A stretch of 45,205 nucleotides of DNA from Hypholoma sublateritium FD-334 SS-4 (Eukaryota > Basidiomycota > Agaricomycetes > Agaricales > Strophariaceae). Under the pieces are notes generated by a model. It saw nothing but the letters and a program-made list of their open reading frames with translations, did not search any database and was not told the origin of the DNA. The first letter of the stretch is position 1; every line of letters starts with the position of its first letter. Both the position numbers and the translations under genes were made by a program. This document shows, piece after piece, positions 20,872 to 30,925 of the stretch. The stretch spans positions 23,944 through 69,148 of the forward strand of contig KN817673.1 of the NCBI GenBank assembly GCA_000827495.1. The letters are read 5' to 3'.

Positions 20872-21228
20872 ATGTTCATCTCTATTCCAGGTGCCGTTTC
20901 TGCTCCACCAGCCGCCACTGCATCCCTCGGTGTCATGCATGCTGCTGAGCCAGAACCGCACCATAGCGCGTCGAAAGTCAACTTTGTTGATTCCCTCCAT
21001 GCACCCGCCTCCGAGATACAAGGCAACGAAGCATTTTTAGCCGACATCTCCTCAATCGCGCAGCATCAACTTATCTTTACTTGTATTCGCTCTGCATCTG
21101 CTCACATAGCACCTCTTCTCAGCGAGCTCAAGCGTCACGCGCATTCCTACCCCAAGGATCATGAACTTAGTACCCTGCCCGCCAAATGCCATGCTGCATA
21201 TCCCAATACCCTCAAGACTCTACTCTAG
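20872..21228 (+). CDS. Unrecognised ORF, possibly an exon
   Basis: A 118-codon plus-strand ORF whose first codons overlap a plausible splice acceptor (ctctattccag at 20881-20891), so the true coding part may begin with GAVSAPPAATASLG as an internal exon. The composition is protein-like and helical (LADISSIAQHQLIFTCIRSA; AHIAPLLSELKRHAHSYPKD). It ends at a normal stop at 21228. I recognise no family. It may be the 3' end of a gene whose upstream exons were lost in the same rearrangements that affect its neighbours. Confidence 0.35.
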   Translation: MFISIPGAVSAPPAATASLGVMHAAEPEPHHSASKVNFVDSLHAPASEIQGNEAFLADISSIAQHQLIFTCIRSASAHIAPLLSELKRHAHSYPKDHELSTLPAKCHAAYPNTLKTLL

Positions 21229-22245
21229 GTGACCTACTGCGCAATGATTTTGACTGACAATTTTATGCAAACACCAACTCGCGCTTTATTGCAAAGTGCT
21301 CATGGTACTGCCTTGACATGTTCGTAGTATATCGCAGGTTCCCTGAGTGCTTGACTACCACACCACAAAAAGTACGCCTGGGTCTCTTATGCACAGCGCC
21401 AGCTAACACCTCGTTTTAGTAGGCATGTACCATCTAACGCAGGTGCTGGTACCGTCAGTGCATTCTAAAGTCCACCGCAACCCGCTGTCATCAATATGGC
21501 TGGTCCAGGCATCACGGCCCTGCCGTCCCTGTAGAAGGGAAGGATGGGAGTGTGCAGCGCGATGCGACGGATGGAAGGGCAACAACGTGCCCGAGGAGGT
21601 GGCTTGGGCTTCATGAGTGCAGTGGTGTGCGCGACGCGTAGGAAGACACGCTTCGTCCATGGAATGGTGAAGGTTGTCCTTAGCACTGTCTTTCTGGGTG
21701 CAGAAGTCGGCGTGCATGAATGTGGGTGCCTCAAAATATGGTGCGTCCACACCCACCTGTGCGCCGCACCTGCTGACACATTGCGCGTGGCTGCGCACCG
21801 TGCTCCGTCACCATTTCGACTGCGCCCGTAATCACCGACACCGCCACGCCAAGATTCTGCACTGTGATATTCGCATCGAAGCGGGATGAACGCAGGCGCT
21901 CGTCTTAGGAAATTGGCGGGTGATGTGAGGTGATTATCCAATGCAGGTGCTGGCATCAGCAGCGTGCTCCGCCGTAGATCGCCGTCACTGACACTGCTGG
22001 GACCAGGTGGGACCGGATGCCACGGCGCTGGAGGATATCAGAGTGTGTACCGCAGTGCAACAGATGGAAGGGGTGATGACGGGATGGAGCAGGTGGGTTG
22101 GGTGTTGCACTCACTGCCCTCAATTGGCTTGGTGAACTTTGGACGCAGCACCAATGACTCAAACTTCCGGCTGCAGGCTGACGCAGCTGAGGCAATTTTT
22201 TTTTTTTTGGCCCAACCTGACAAAGTACTGAGGGATCGCACTCAG
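21229..22245. other. GC-rich, internally repetitive region without a supported gene
   Basis: Two loosely similar segments begin with gcaggtgctgg (about 21439 and 21944) and about 110 bases later contain a shared block around (a/g)acagatggaagg or gacggatggaagg (near 21565 and 22062). This suggests an old duplication of about 500 bases. A run of 13 T lies at 22196-22208. ORFs on both strands are shadows of the composition. Confidence 0.35.
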
Positions 22246-22280
22246 ATGACTTGAACTTGCTTTATGTTAACGAGGCGGTG

Positions 22281-22592
22281 CTCAACAGCGAGGAGACATT
22301 CGGCCCGCTCGCGGCACTGTGCAAGTTCGAGACGGAGGACGAGGTCGTGCGGCTTGCGAACGCGACGGATGTTGGGCTCGCGGGGTACTTCTTCTTGCGG
22401 GACGTTGGGCGCGTGTGGCGTGTCGCAGAGAAGCTCGAGGTTGGCATGGTCGGCGCAAACATGGGGATCATCAGCCAGGCGGTTATTCCGTTCGGCGGTG
22501 TGAAGGAGAGCAGCTTGGGCAGGGAAGGAGGACACGGAATTGAGGACTATATGAACACGAAGCTGATCATCTTCGGTGGTATTGGTGCTTGA
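22281..22592 (+). pseudogene. Succinate-semialdehyde dehydrogenase, C-terminal part (split gene)
   Basis: The frame encodes the end of an SSADH-type aldehyde dehydrogenase: [55 protein letters not shown], the oligomerisation-region motif [15 protein letters not shown], and [12 protein letters not shown] before the TGA at 22590-22592. The segment picks up almost exactly where the minus-strand piece at 902-2843 stops (after LADVPADAQ), with no missing or duplicated domain. On its own it lacks cofactor- and substrate-binding parts and has no start context. The upstream sequence 22246-22280 reads open but does not match the family. The neighbouring FAH gene is convergent, 160 bases away. Confidence 0.85.
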
Positions 22593-22752
22593 TTGGTCGA
22601 CAAAACTCAAGCCACGGCACAAAAATGAAAGCAAAATGTTAGCCAACTCATGTAAAGCGATCATGTACAACTGATAAATGTATTACTGCTCGAACCCATG
22701 GGCCCACGTCCGATACATAAGTGGTAGATACATAGTATACATTGGTGGAGGT

Positions 22753-24034
22753 CTACAACTTGGCCTTGTAGCCAACCGCATGTTCCTCTTGTACGTCATT
22801 CACCAGGGTGCCGATTCCATTACCCAGCCACACGCTCATCTTGTTGCCGTCCTTGAGGTACACCGGTGGGTTTTTCACGAAGCCGACACCCTTGGGCGTT
22901 CCGGTGAGAATGATCGTGCCAGGTTCCAGTGTGGTGCCCTGGGAAAGGAAGGAGACGGTCTGACAAACGTTGAATATTTGTTCGCTATGGAGGAAAGATT
23001 ATGGCGTTAGAACGTCATTTAACAGGGAATAACGAGCCCAAGCATAAGCAAAGATCCTGGCACTTACGCGGTGGTGCCGTCTTGGACAGTGACGCCATTC
23101 AGCACGGTTTTGAGTAATATTTGCTGGGGGTCAGTGATGATATTGTTTGAAACTAAGCACGGTCCGAGAGGGTTAGTGTGGTCTAGGAAAGATATTCAGA
23201 ATTGGGTCAAGGGCGACGATAAGATAGCATACCGTAACTCTTGGAAAATCCCCACTGGGAGACGGCGAGCTGATGTTTGCGGAACGAGACCTATACCATC
23301 TTCGTCAATGATGGTCCTACTCCTTTGGAATGGCTATCGAGGCAGCACATACATCATTGGCACCGGTGTATCCAAGGACATAGTCGAGGGCTTTTGCTTT
23401 GCTGACGTCCTTCACTGCCTTTCCGATAACGATGACGAGCTCGACCTCGTAGTCGGGGAGGTACTCTTTCGGAGGCTGCGCAACACGCGGGATGACCACA
23501 GTTGCGAGCGGCCCAATCAGCGACGTAACGGGCTTGTAGAACAGGATCGGGAACGCGGGCTTGGCCATCTTTGCCTCAGCCTGCGTGAATTTCAAAGGCT
23601 TAAGGATCAAGGAGTTTGGGCAACGAGCAAAATGTGATACCCACTGCGTGGCCGGAATAGTTGAGCCCCAGGCAGCATACGACCTTGATCTCGTCGTTCG
23701 CGAGCGGCGTGAGGAGCTTGTCGACTGTGAGTATGGTGCTGGAGACCTGCACGGCTGGGTCGAGCGCGGACCCAATAATCTCGAAGGCCTTGATGGGCGC
23801 GCCATGCGCCGCGGCGAGGCCGACTGCATTGTGGGGTCAGCTTAGCGCAAAATGGGAGATATGTACATGCTGACCATCAAGACCGGCATCCACTGGCTGT
23901 CCGATGTGCACTCACGCCGTCTCAGCAGCAACAAATCATATGAGACGGGTCCATTGCTGTGACCAAGGCGCCAGACATGAGGCAAAGAGGTGTATATGTT
24001 AAAAAACAATGCTTACCGTTCTGATTGGTGACAT
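22753..24034 (-). pseudogene. Fumarylacetoacetate hydrolase (FAH) family protein with two TGA codons
   Basis: FAH-fold enzymes cleave or decarboxylate dicarbonyl acids using a divalent metal. The minus-strand model starts at ATG 24034 (MSPIRT, donor gtaagc) and runs through exons with VGLAAAHGAPIKAFEIIGSA near 23810, CCLGLNYSGHA, the core block KMAKPAFPILFYKPVTSLIG near 23560, the metal-ligand segment YEVELVIVIGKAVKD near 23450, LGYTGANDV, FRKHQLAVSQWGFSKS near 23265, GTTLEPGTIILTGTPKGVGF near 22920 and ends in GYKAKL with TAG at 22753-22755. All introns are GT-AG. The only visible lesions are TGA at 23936-23938 and 23912-23914, codons 13 and 21, where the family has Arg in LIRFVA and before HIGQPVDAG; both fit CGA to TGA changes. 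The whole active-site region is otherwise intact, so either inactivation is recent or an alternative first exon is used. It converges on the SSADH C-terminal piece. Confidence 0.85.
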
Positions 24035-24394
24035 TTTAGAGTATCTAGATAGGTGCGTCTGCGCTGGAAGTGGGAAAGCGGAGGAGGTAGGGAAGAAAGA
24101 CACGCTTTCCGTCTGACAGGAGGCAAAAATAAATCATTCTCAAGCTCTGACCGCAACAGACGGCGTCCCGCCAACTTGCCGCCAACATCATCTGCATGCG
24201 AGCGTACCGGGCGGGCCGGTTCCGCTTCTCGGTCATGTGTGAGAATGCACGATGCACGCGAGCCACTCGATCCTGATTTCGAACCACAAGTTGACTCGAA
24301 CGCCTTGAGGCTGTGGCATTGCATTTCTCCTCGAATAGCTTACCTCCATATACGTTGGCGCTCAAATTGGCATCCCACAGAACGCCGCTGCACC
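24035..24394. other. Divergent intergenic region between the FAH gene and the Cdc14-like gene
   Basis: Both neighbours are transcribed outward, so the 360 bases should contain both promoters. Long ORFs on both strands cross this stretch but have biased composition and no motifs. No TATA box was identified. Confidence 0.35.
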
Positions 24395-25123
24395 ATGCCG
24401 CTCGGGGACACAATGGAGGCCATGCACGCGAGCCTCCAGAGCTCGCTTGATGATGTCTGTCAACTATCTGTTTGACGAACGTGCATGGCTGACGGTCACT
24501 TGAAATTTTAGCTCGTGTCTCCCCGTGCGTCGCCCAAGGCGCAGCTGAAGGCATTGGAGAGTATCGAAAAAACACTGGCGCAAGCGCTGTTTATCATGAC
24601 GAACGACTCAGAGGCTAAATTCTGCTTTGCGGCGCTGCAGTAGTACACATTCGAGTGCAATGGTGCGCATTTTTCAAAGCCCTTTGCTGTCTACTGGCCA
24701 CTCATATAGAGCAGTACCTGCTCATCTCCTCTCATGGATTATCAAGACAACTGCGAAGTTGGAGATTATAACGAATAAAGGATTGATGGATGGTGAGTCA
24801 TGTCAGCCTCTTGAACGCCGTCGAATGATATGTATGGACAACTTCATAGCTGGACAAACCTCTGAAGCTGAAGATCTCGCCTCGCACCTGGCCCTGTCTC
24901 TTTCGCTTCTGCAGGGAACAGTTCTCAATCACGAGCCCAGTAAAATATACCTAGGAAGAAAGCCAGCGATTGAGGTGCGTACCCAGGACTTTGTCTGAGT
25001 GGCATTTCCTAACTTTACTTCAGACCCTGTTGGATCTTCTCCTTGTATCATGTCACCTATCAACTCCTCAAGAGTCTGCTGAATCTAAAGCCAGATCAAC
25101 CCCTAATTGGGACTGCTGCATGA
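24395..25123 (+). pseudogene. Cdc14-like septation initiation network protein, interrupted
   Basis: In fission yeast, Cdc14 of the septation initiation network (not the phosphatase) binds the kinase Sid1. Exons 24395-24454, 24512-24662, 24715-24792, 24850-24974 and one from 25024 join with correct phases. They give MEAMHASLQSSLDD, then SPRASPKAQLKALESIEKTL, YTFECN, VPAHLLSWIIK, SEAEDLASHLALSLSLLQG, NHEPSKIYLGRKPAIE and TLLDLLLVSCHLSTP. This order and the LALQ-TFECN and LGR-ALEVLLDLLL patterns match fungal Cdc14 as I recall it. An in-frame TAG lies at 24641-24643, directly before YTFECN. After about 25123 the sequence no longer resembles the family, so the C-terminal half is missing or replaced. 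The family assignment is moderately confident. Confidence 0.6.
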
Positions 25124-25540
25124 AAGACGCAGTCCGCCACTTCCTGCCGTTCCTTATTTCCACCAACATCAAAGATCTTCCTATCACATTTGTATCAGTG
25201 GTTGCATCTGACAAGGAGCTTGATGTTTGTCACACAGGCGCTCTGGATCAACATCCTCCTGGATCAATATCATCCGAATGGATCCATTCACTGTGCTGGC
25301 TCTTGCTAGGCTACGGACTTGACATTTGAAGAAACACTTGAATGCGTGCCGGACAAGACTGCACCGCCGTTCTTCGTCAAATCATTGTTTCATCTTTGTA
25401 TTCCACTTCTGCAGCATTGTCATACTTGGGTTCATGGGTCCGACGCAAACGGGCTCATCATGAAGACCCTCGTCTTCAACTTCTATTGCTGTCGCTTTAT
25501 TTGGTATGTGAAACTTTCAAACTTTTTCTAAACGTTTAGG
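25124..25540 (+). pseudogene. Unrecognised coding remnant with a frameshift
   Basis: Coding character continues after the Cdc14-like part but changes family: DLPITFVSVVASDKELDV, then ISSEWIHSLCWLLLGYGL ending at a stop at 25329. An overlapping frame starting at 25319 carries on with MTFEETLECVPDKTAPPFF, then LFHLCIPLLQHCHTWVHG to 25531. Reading across the shift gives a continuous protein-like sequence, so a two-base indel near 25315 is likely. I recognise no domain. It may be a separate gene fragment fused to the Cdc14-like piece. Confidence 0.4.
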
Positions 25541-27008
25541 CTTATCGCCCATTTACGGAAATTGTGGATCAAGTACTAATCTTGTTTGTCAGCGAAGCTG
25601 CTTTGCAAGTGGCACGTATGGGTGGGCGTGAGTGGGACATCCATCCCTCACACTTGATTTTGTGTCCATACCCAACCTCGGCTACTCGAAGACATTGCCG
25701 TTCGTCATTTAGTCGCATGGCTCGTCTGCGCTCAGATGAGTGTGATGGGATGTACGTAGATCTCACTGTCATATCCAGAAGCTGATTACTGATTCTTGCT
25801 TCTCGCAGATATTCAGCATTGAAGATGGCGCCAACGTTGATCATCGGCGCCGAGGATGCTGATATCTTCATTTGGGATTGCTTTCACATCCAGCCCATAA
25901 CAACCCTCCCCGATCGTCAGCTGCTCTCCCGGAAGGCAAACTATAGATACTCCAAGATACCTCAAATTTGAAAGACAATCATGTCTTTGAGCAATTTCAC
26001 GCGCGATGGTGAAGAAATTGGATTCTGAAAAAGAGGGCCAAGAACTTTTCTTCAAGTTCTCTACCTTGTGCGCCAATTTGGCTTGGTCTATCGCGGTGAG
26101 AATCAATGTTTCTAATGAATAATGTGCTCTGATACTTATCTATATTTCAAGTCATAGAATTTTGGGTGCCTTTGAAGGCCCTGATGCAGGTACTTACGCC
26201 ATTTATAGGCTCTTCATAATATTACTAACCTATTCTTACCTGTGCCGCTCTGCGGCAGGTTTTTCTTCCCGCGATCGCCTTCCACATTCCGTCCAAGATT
26301 GTCAAGGCTATTCAAAAAATGTTCATGATGAAACTACTCTTTCTCATTACCGCGCCAGCATGCATTAGTGTACTACTTTTCATCTATTTATCTAGTATTC
26401 CCCGCCCAATAGCGCCACCACCATCTCAGGCCAACCTCCTTGTACTTCAACTCACTTTTGAAGAGTCACCGATGAACAACTTCTGATGTTGTCGATTGAG
26501 AGAGCCGCGTTCAAGGTCAAGGTATGCTTTTGACCCCATGGACCTCACAGCTGCTTGATTGATCTTGTAGGGGTCCCAAAACCTGTCACCGACCACAATC
26601 CGCAGGCAGGCTCTTCTCTTGATCGACAATTTGGCCTGTCTGGCGCAAAAATCTGTCTTATTCAATGTCATTCCCAGATTCTTATTCATGGGTTCTACAG
26701 CCTCCTGCTCGTTCCCATCAAACGAAAACCAGAAATACATGCCCTCAAGAATCCTGTATCCCATACCTGGAGCTCACGGTGGTCTTCAGTCACATGACAG
26801 TGAGAATTCCCATTCACCATGAATCTGTCCATATCGTTCTACATGGCATACTGAAAATCCTCCAGAGCTATAATTTTGATATGTCAAAAACAAGAATGGC
26901 TATCCTCGAGTTAGTTTTTCCATTGGTACTTGTTTCTTCATTCAAATCAGCTCATTGCATCTATCTCTCAAAGCAGTATCCACAACTATTTAAAATGCAC
27001 CCGCCCCC
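25541..27008. other. Region with scattered unrecognised coding-like blocks
   Basis: Two minus-strand ORFs look protein-like but unassigned. 25813-26106 includes MILTAIDQAKLAHKVENLKK and NFFTIAREIAQRHDCLSNL; 26447-26764 includes IKRRACLRIVVGDRFWDPY and INQAAVRSMGSKAYLDLERG. They may be exons of one or two minus-strand genes; I could not join them with confident splice sites. The rest (26160-26440 and 26770-27000) shows nothing I can support. Confidence 0.3.
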
Positions 27009-27760
27009 TTAACATGCTTTCCTAAGTTCACAGAGCAACTCTCTCATCACTTCTATAAGTGCAAGCCTATTCTCCCGTGTTTCAATAACAAGCATTTCAA
27101 TGCTTTCTGCGATGGCAACGAAGCCCTCGATGCAATGTGATTCCTTGCTATCTGTGAGGCGCGTCTTTTTGGATTCCTGGCCAATTGAAGACAGCGATCT
27201 GGTACGCTATGCATTTTATATTAGTATATCATGTATCATTGGGAAAGAACAGCTTTTACCTTCTTACTGCCTTGTTTCTTAGGTTGATCTTTGTGGACCA
27301 TGATAGAATTCTCTTTCAACGAAGAGTCGGTAAAAGTGGCTTCCTCGTCACTTTCCTCCGCAATTCTAGCTTCAGGAAAATGCCAGATATCTTCGACTGT
27401 CGATTCCGGTTGAGGTTTGGTGAATAGTGGAATGCCCCTGTTAGACACTTTTTTGGCCATTTTGAATTGCTCAAAGTCATTAGATTGCCTGTACGCTCTT
27501 TATGCCTTGTACAGTTACGGCTTACAGCTGACTCCGACGACCCATGCTATTTTGAGAACCTCCAATTCCTGACTCGGAGCAAACTTCCCAGTCATTGAAT
27601 ACAGTATCCAGTGGTTGGAGCGGGCCCGTCGCTGTCAAAATTCAGTTCAAGAGTCATCGTTGAGTCAAGTCGTTGTATACTAGTGGACTTCCTGCTCCCT
27701 TTGCTAGAAGATATTTCTGACTCGATCACAAGTAGACTTTGAGAATTTTGACTATTTGTG
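27009..27760 (-). CDS. Unrecognised split gene, polar and acidic product
   Basis: Three exons join with consistent phases on the minus strand: 27526-27631, 27260-27488 and 27009-27206, separated by GT-AG introns of 37 and 53 bases. A fourth, upstream exon ending at about 27677 (SLLVIESEISSSKGSRKST) also fits in phase; its 5' limit near 27760 is a guess, as an ORF continues to 27996. The product contains DWEVCSESGIGGSQNSM, QSNDFEQFKMAKKVSNRG, an acidic Ser-rich stretch (ARIAEESDEEATFTDSS), a basic patch (KKQGSKK) and a C-terminal amphipathic helix (NRLALIEVMRELLCELRKAC) directly before TAA at 27009-27011. I recognise no family. Correct phase across the junctions argues for a real gene. Confidence 0.5.
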
Positions 27761-27765
27761 TTGAA

Positions 27766-28543
27766 CTCAAGAGTGCGTTCCCTCCGTTGACCGAAATACC
27801 TTTCTCTGACATGCACAAAAATCTCTGCGATGACTTCTATCCACTCATTCACAATTGCACCAGGTATATGTCCAATGAGGAGAAAGCTGCGCATCGCACA
27901 AAGCATGGTATCCCAGGCACCATTGATGAGTGGATTGAAGGCGGAAAGACTTATACTATGGAACCAACTGCCAATCCACACAGTAGCATATTGCATAAAT
28001 ACTCACCCCTGCAAGATACCGTCGAATGTATTTTTAACATTGTATGCAAGGAGGCAAGTGTTTTTTCATAGTGCTTGACCTTGTTATTGAATACTAACTT
28101 TATCATCACCAGGGATCTGGCGGAATTCAATCGCCCAACATATTCACACTTACACTCCGTGTTCGTATCCCTCAGACCACCGTCTTCTTGATGCACTACT
28201 GGCATAGTCCCACAATCATTATTGACCAATATACCGAAAAGTATTGTGGCGAACCTCTTTTACCTGGCTGGCTCAAAAGTGTACAAACCAAACTTCATTT
28301 CTGGCAGCATCGTGTCCTCACGTTGGAAATGATGCTTAACTTTGTTCGAAACATTCCTGATAATTCCTTGGTATCAAGGCATGTCACATCCTGGTGCTAC
28401 GCTATGTCGGTAAGCTGCACCCTCTAACAAATTGAGTAACTACTTACGAAGGACGTGCAGATACCCGTATCAGAGGGTCTGTTGACTCACTTTCCCTCCT
28501 CAGCCTTACTTCGGTCCCACCTTGCTGTGCAGTACATATTATG
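27766..28543 (+). CDS. Unrecognised split gene, divergent from the preceding gene
   Basis: Plus-strand exons: one ending at 28041 (IPFSDMHKNLCDDFYPLIHN; MSNEEKAAHRTKHGIPGTID; SSILHKYSPLQDTVECIFNI), 28113-28409 (IFTLTLRVRIPQTTVFL; YTEKYCGEPLLPGWLKSVQT; HRVLTLEMMLNFVRNIPDN) and one from 28461, all with GT-AG boundaries and matching phase. A stop follows at about 28543. The ORF just downstream (28541-28738, with KAFAAGTPDLKKIEMNPMMY) may be the true last exon, but no clean splice joins it. The start is uncertain. No domain was recognised. Its 5' end overlaps or abuts the divergent minus-strand gene, so a shared promoter is possible. Confidence 0.45.
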
Positions 28544-28743
28544 AGAAGTGGAAAAAGTCATCGTCATCACAGGAAAAACCCTAGTAAATTCCTTTACCGT
28601 AATATCGACTTCATGAAAAAAGCTTTTGCTGCCGGCACGCCAGATTTGAAGAAAATTGAAATGAACCCAATGATGTACGACGTACAAATCAATTATCTTT
28701 TAATTACAGCTATTGGCAAAATCAAGGCAAAACGCTAAGCCAT

Positions 28744-29780
28744 TTCCAAAAATCACACGAGTGTTAGAGTAAGTAGGATACTGTCGTGATCATAAAGTTC
28801 AACGTTCATGTTCAAGTTTGACTTCAATCCTCCTGCCTCACACCATCTACGAGGGGCATCATTCTCTGCGAGCTAGCGCCATTGTAGTGCCACATCTCAT
28901 ACACGTATCTCTTGCCCATAGGAGTGTCCGGTTTCTGGTACTCGCTGTTGCGGGACCCTCTATATTATGGTGCTTACAATGGTGGCCCCGCATGCCATAT
29001 GTCTTCTGACGTGCTCTTTCTAAAGGTCACAGACACGGTCAATCTACCAAACATCACTTCAGGGGCATGCTGCCGTCGATCTGGGTCTTCCCCTACCACA
29101 GGCCGTGCACTCACTCCAACCGAGTAACTCCACTACGACTCCCAGCTTCAACGTCAATGCATCACCTGTAGCCTCTGGTGGTTGTAGTGCACTGCCCGAC
29201 CACAACAACCCATAGGCGTCAGTTCACCACCGTTCGCAGCGTTAGCTAGCGTGAAAGGTGGGCATGAAGGTGAGCCCGTTCATGTTTGTCGCCATCCCCA
29301 CCACCATCCATCTAATGCAATGCGTACTAGGATCCCTCCCATAACCAGAATCAATTCTGGCGGCCATTCATAACAGCGCTGGTTAGAAGGTTGGATGCCT
29401 TTGACCACGACTCAGCCGTTGATACGTGCCCATTGCAATGCAGGCATTGCGAACATGGTACCAGTAAGTCCTGTGATGTCGACAAGCTACCCACCGATTC
29501 CTGAACTATGACATCAGGAGGTATGGGCCGCCCTGCTTTACTCCCTCCAGCCATAAGCACGCCAACATTTCCTTCATCTGTGTTACACCATCGCAAAAAT
29601 GCACGGGCCGGAACCCTGGGTTCACAGGAATGTCTGGTGTTACCGCAGCCATCGCCAGCTCGTGTTTTGTACAACCAGGACCATCTTGACCAACTTTTCG
29701 ACCATTACTCACCCCCAATCAAGCAGAACATCATGAACAGCAGCCTTCAACTTTGCATCTTGTGCTGTTCATGGAGTTGT
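28744..29780. other. Repeat-like region without a supported gene
   Basis: Overlapping short ORFs on both strands, none recognisable. A minus-strand segment near 29530-29610 contains a gtaacacagatgaagg block that loosely resembles the repeated block near 22062 on the plus strand, hinting at a dispersed degenerate repeat. The right end runs into the dynein-like remnants. Confidence 0.3.
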
Positions 29781-29785
29781 TCATG

Positions 29786-30345
29786 CACGAAATCCGCATG
29801 CAGAATGCGATAATCTTTCAGACCCTCCGATAGAGTATGCTCGGGCAACATGGATCGGGCTGACAGATCTAGAGTATGCGATATCAGATGGGGCTGCAGA
29901 TGCAGGGCATCAGCGGAGGAGATGAAGTACACTTCATTGCCAATTGGTGTGTTCGATCTGCCTCTATAATTCTTTAAACAATTCTCAAACTTGTGTAGCT
30001 AAAACGTTTTATGGACAACACTCTTGGATACACTTTTGTTGGCCAACATCAACATCCAGGACCTCACGTTTCAAGGACTGCGTCTATATATGACCGGCAT
30101 TTCATTCGTGGCATTTCAGTTGATACAGGACCTCGAGACTGAATCCCAGCCTGGCGAATCACTCTCAAACTTATGGAGATCAAGACATATTTGAACTTTC
30201 TTCAGCCCGTGTGTAATCACCTATGACCAGGCGCAGATGTGGTATGATGCATGGGGTGTGAAGGTCGACATCACGATGAAGGAATATATATTGCGCTCTT
30301 CAAGGAGGGCTGCAATCTCGAGCGCCACCCGATCTAGCGCCTCAT
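29786..30345 (+). pseudogene. Dynein heavy chain tail/linker fragment, copy A
   Basis: Cytoplasmic dynein heavy chain is the motor of retrograde microtubule transport. Decayed blocks occur in the order expected for its N-terminal tail: HEIRMQNAIIF at 29786, DPPIEYARATW at 29822, RYQMGLQMQGISGGDE at 29880, CVITYDQAQMWYDAW at 30212 and CNLERHPI at 30309, the last followed by a TAG. Fungal dyneins as I recall them read VHEIRIQNQVIxLDPPIEHARASW, then YEIGLQMQG, VIDYEQVQAKVNAKYDAWQ and LEHHSIEG in this region. Frames change between blocks and the middle is unreadable. No intact ORF remains. Confidence 0.7.
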
Positions 30346-30384
30346 CGACAGTGGCGGTCCTAGTGGGCCTGTTTCATTTGAAGA

Positions 30385-30925
30385 ATCATCGTTCAGCCAT
30401 GAAGCCGGTGGTCCACGAAATCCAAATGCCCAACCAGCCCATCTCCTTGGACCCACTACTCGAGCATCAGCGGACCATCAAGCTATTGCCGTGCGCCGGC
30501 CGCAGCTGATTTAAATGGCACGAAATCGGGCTGCAGATGCAGGGCAGGTTGGAGACATATATCCCGTACGGTGCATTTGTTTTCACTCAATTATTCTGTG
30601 AAAGCAACGATCCTGACACTTGTACAGTCAATACGGGTCTTGGACAATGCTCTCAAGCACCACCTCTCACTTGGCTGCATCGGCAAGCCGCTGTGGGGCT
30701 CCGGGGCAGAGTATGTGTTCAGCTGCTTGTGGAGGCCAAGCAGGCGCACACAATGTCTGACACGATGTCAACTGAATGACTATGAGTAAGTGAAACTTAA
30801 AAGGAGCATACCAATATGACATCCTCAGCCACTTATGGCGGCACGATGGAATAGACATTTGCCACGGGCTTCAGGGGGTGCAATGATCTCAAGCACCGCT
30901 CCATCGAGGGCCTCGACAGCTCAGC
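30385..30925 (+). pseudogene. Dynein heavy chain tail/linker fragment, copy B
   Basis: A second decayed copy of the same dynein segment lies directly downstream of copy A in the same orientation. Recognisable blocks are MKPVVHEIQMPNQPISLDP at 30399, EIGLQMQGRLETYIP at 30522 and GCNDLKHRSIEGLD at 30876. The shared 18-base core gggctgcagatgcagggc occurs at 29891 and 30528. The two copies differ at many positions and carry different lesions, so the tandem duplication is old or the copies came from different parents. Between 30580 and 30860 the frame is lost. Confidence 0.7.

Noticed and set aside
902..22592. Two SSADH pieces as independent paralogues
   Set aside because: The pieces are exactly complementary with no overlap of domains and opposite orientation, so a single split gene is simpler; kept as the alternative in the finding.
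24270..24300. tRNA B-box-like sequence on the minus strand (gtggttcgaaatc)
   Set aside because: No A-box at the right distance and no cloverleaf can be drawn.
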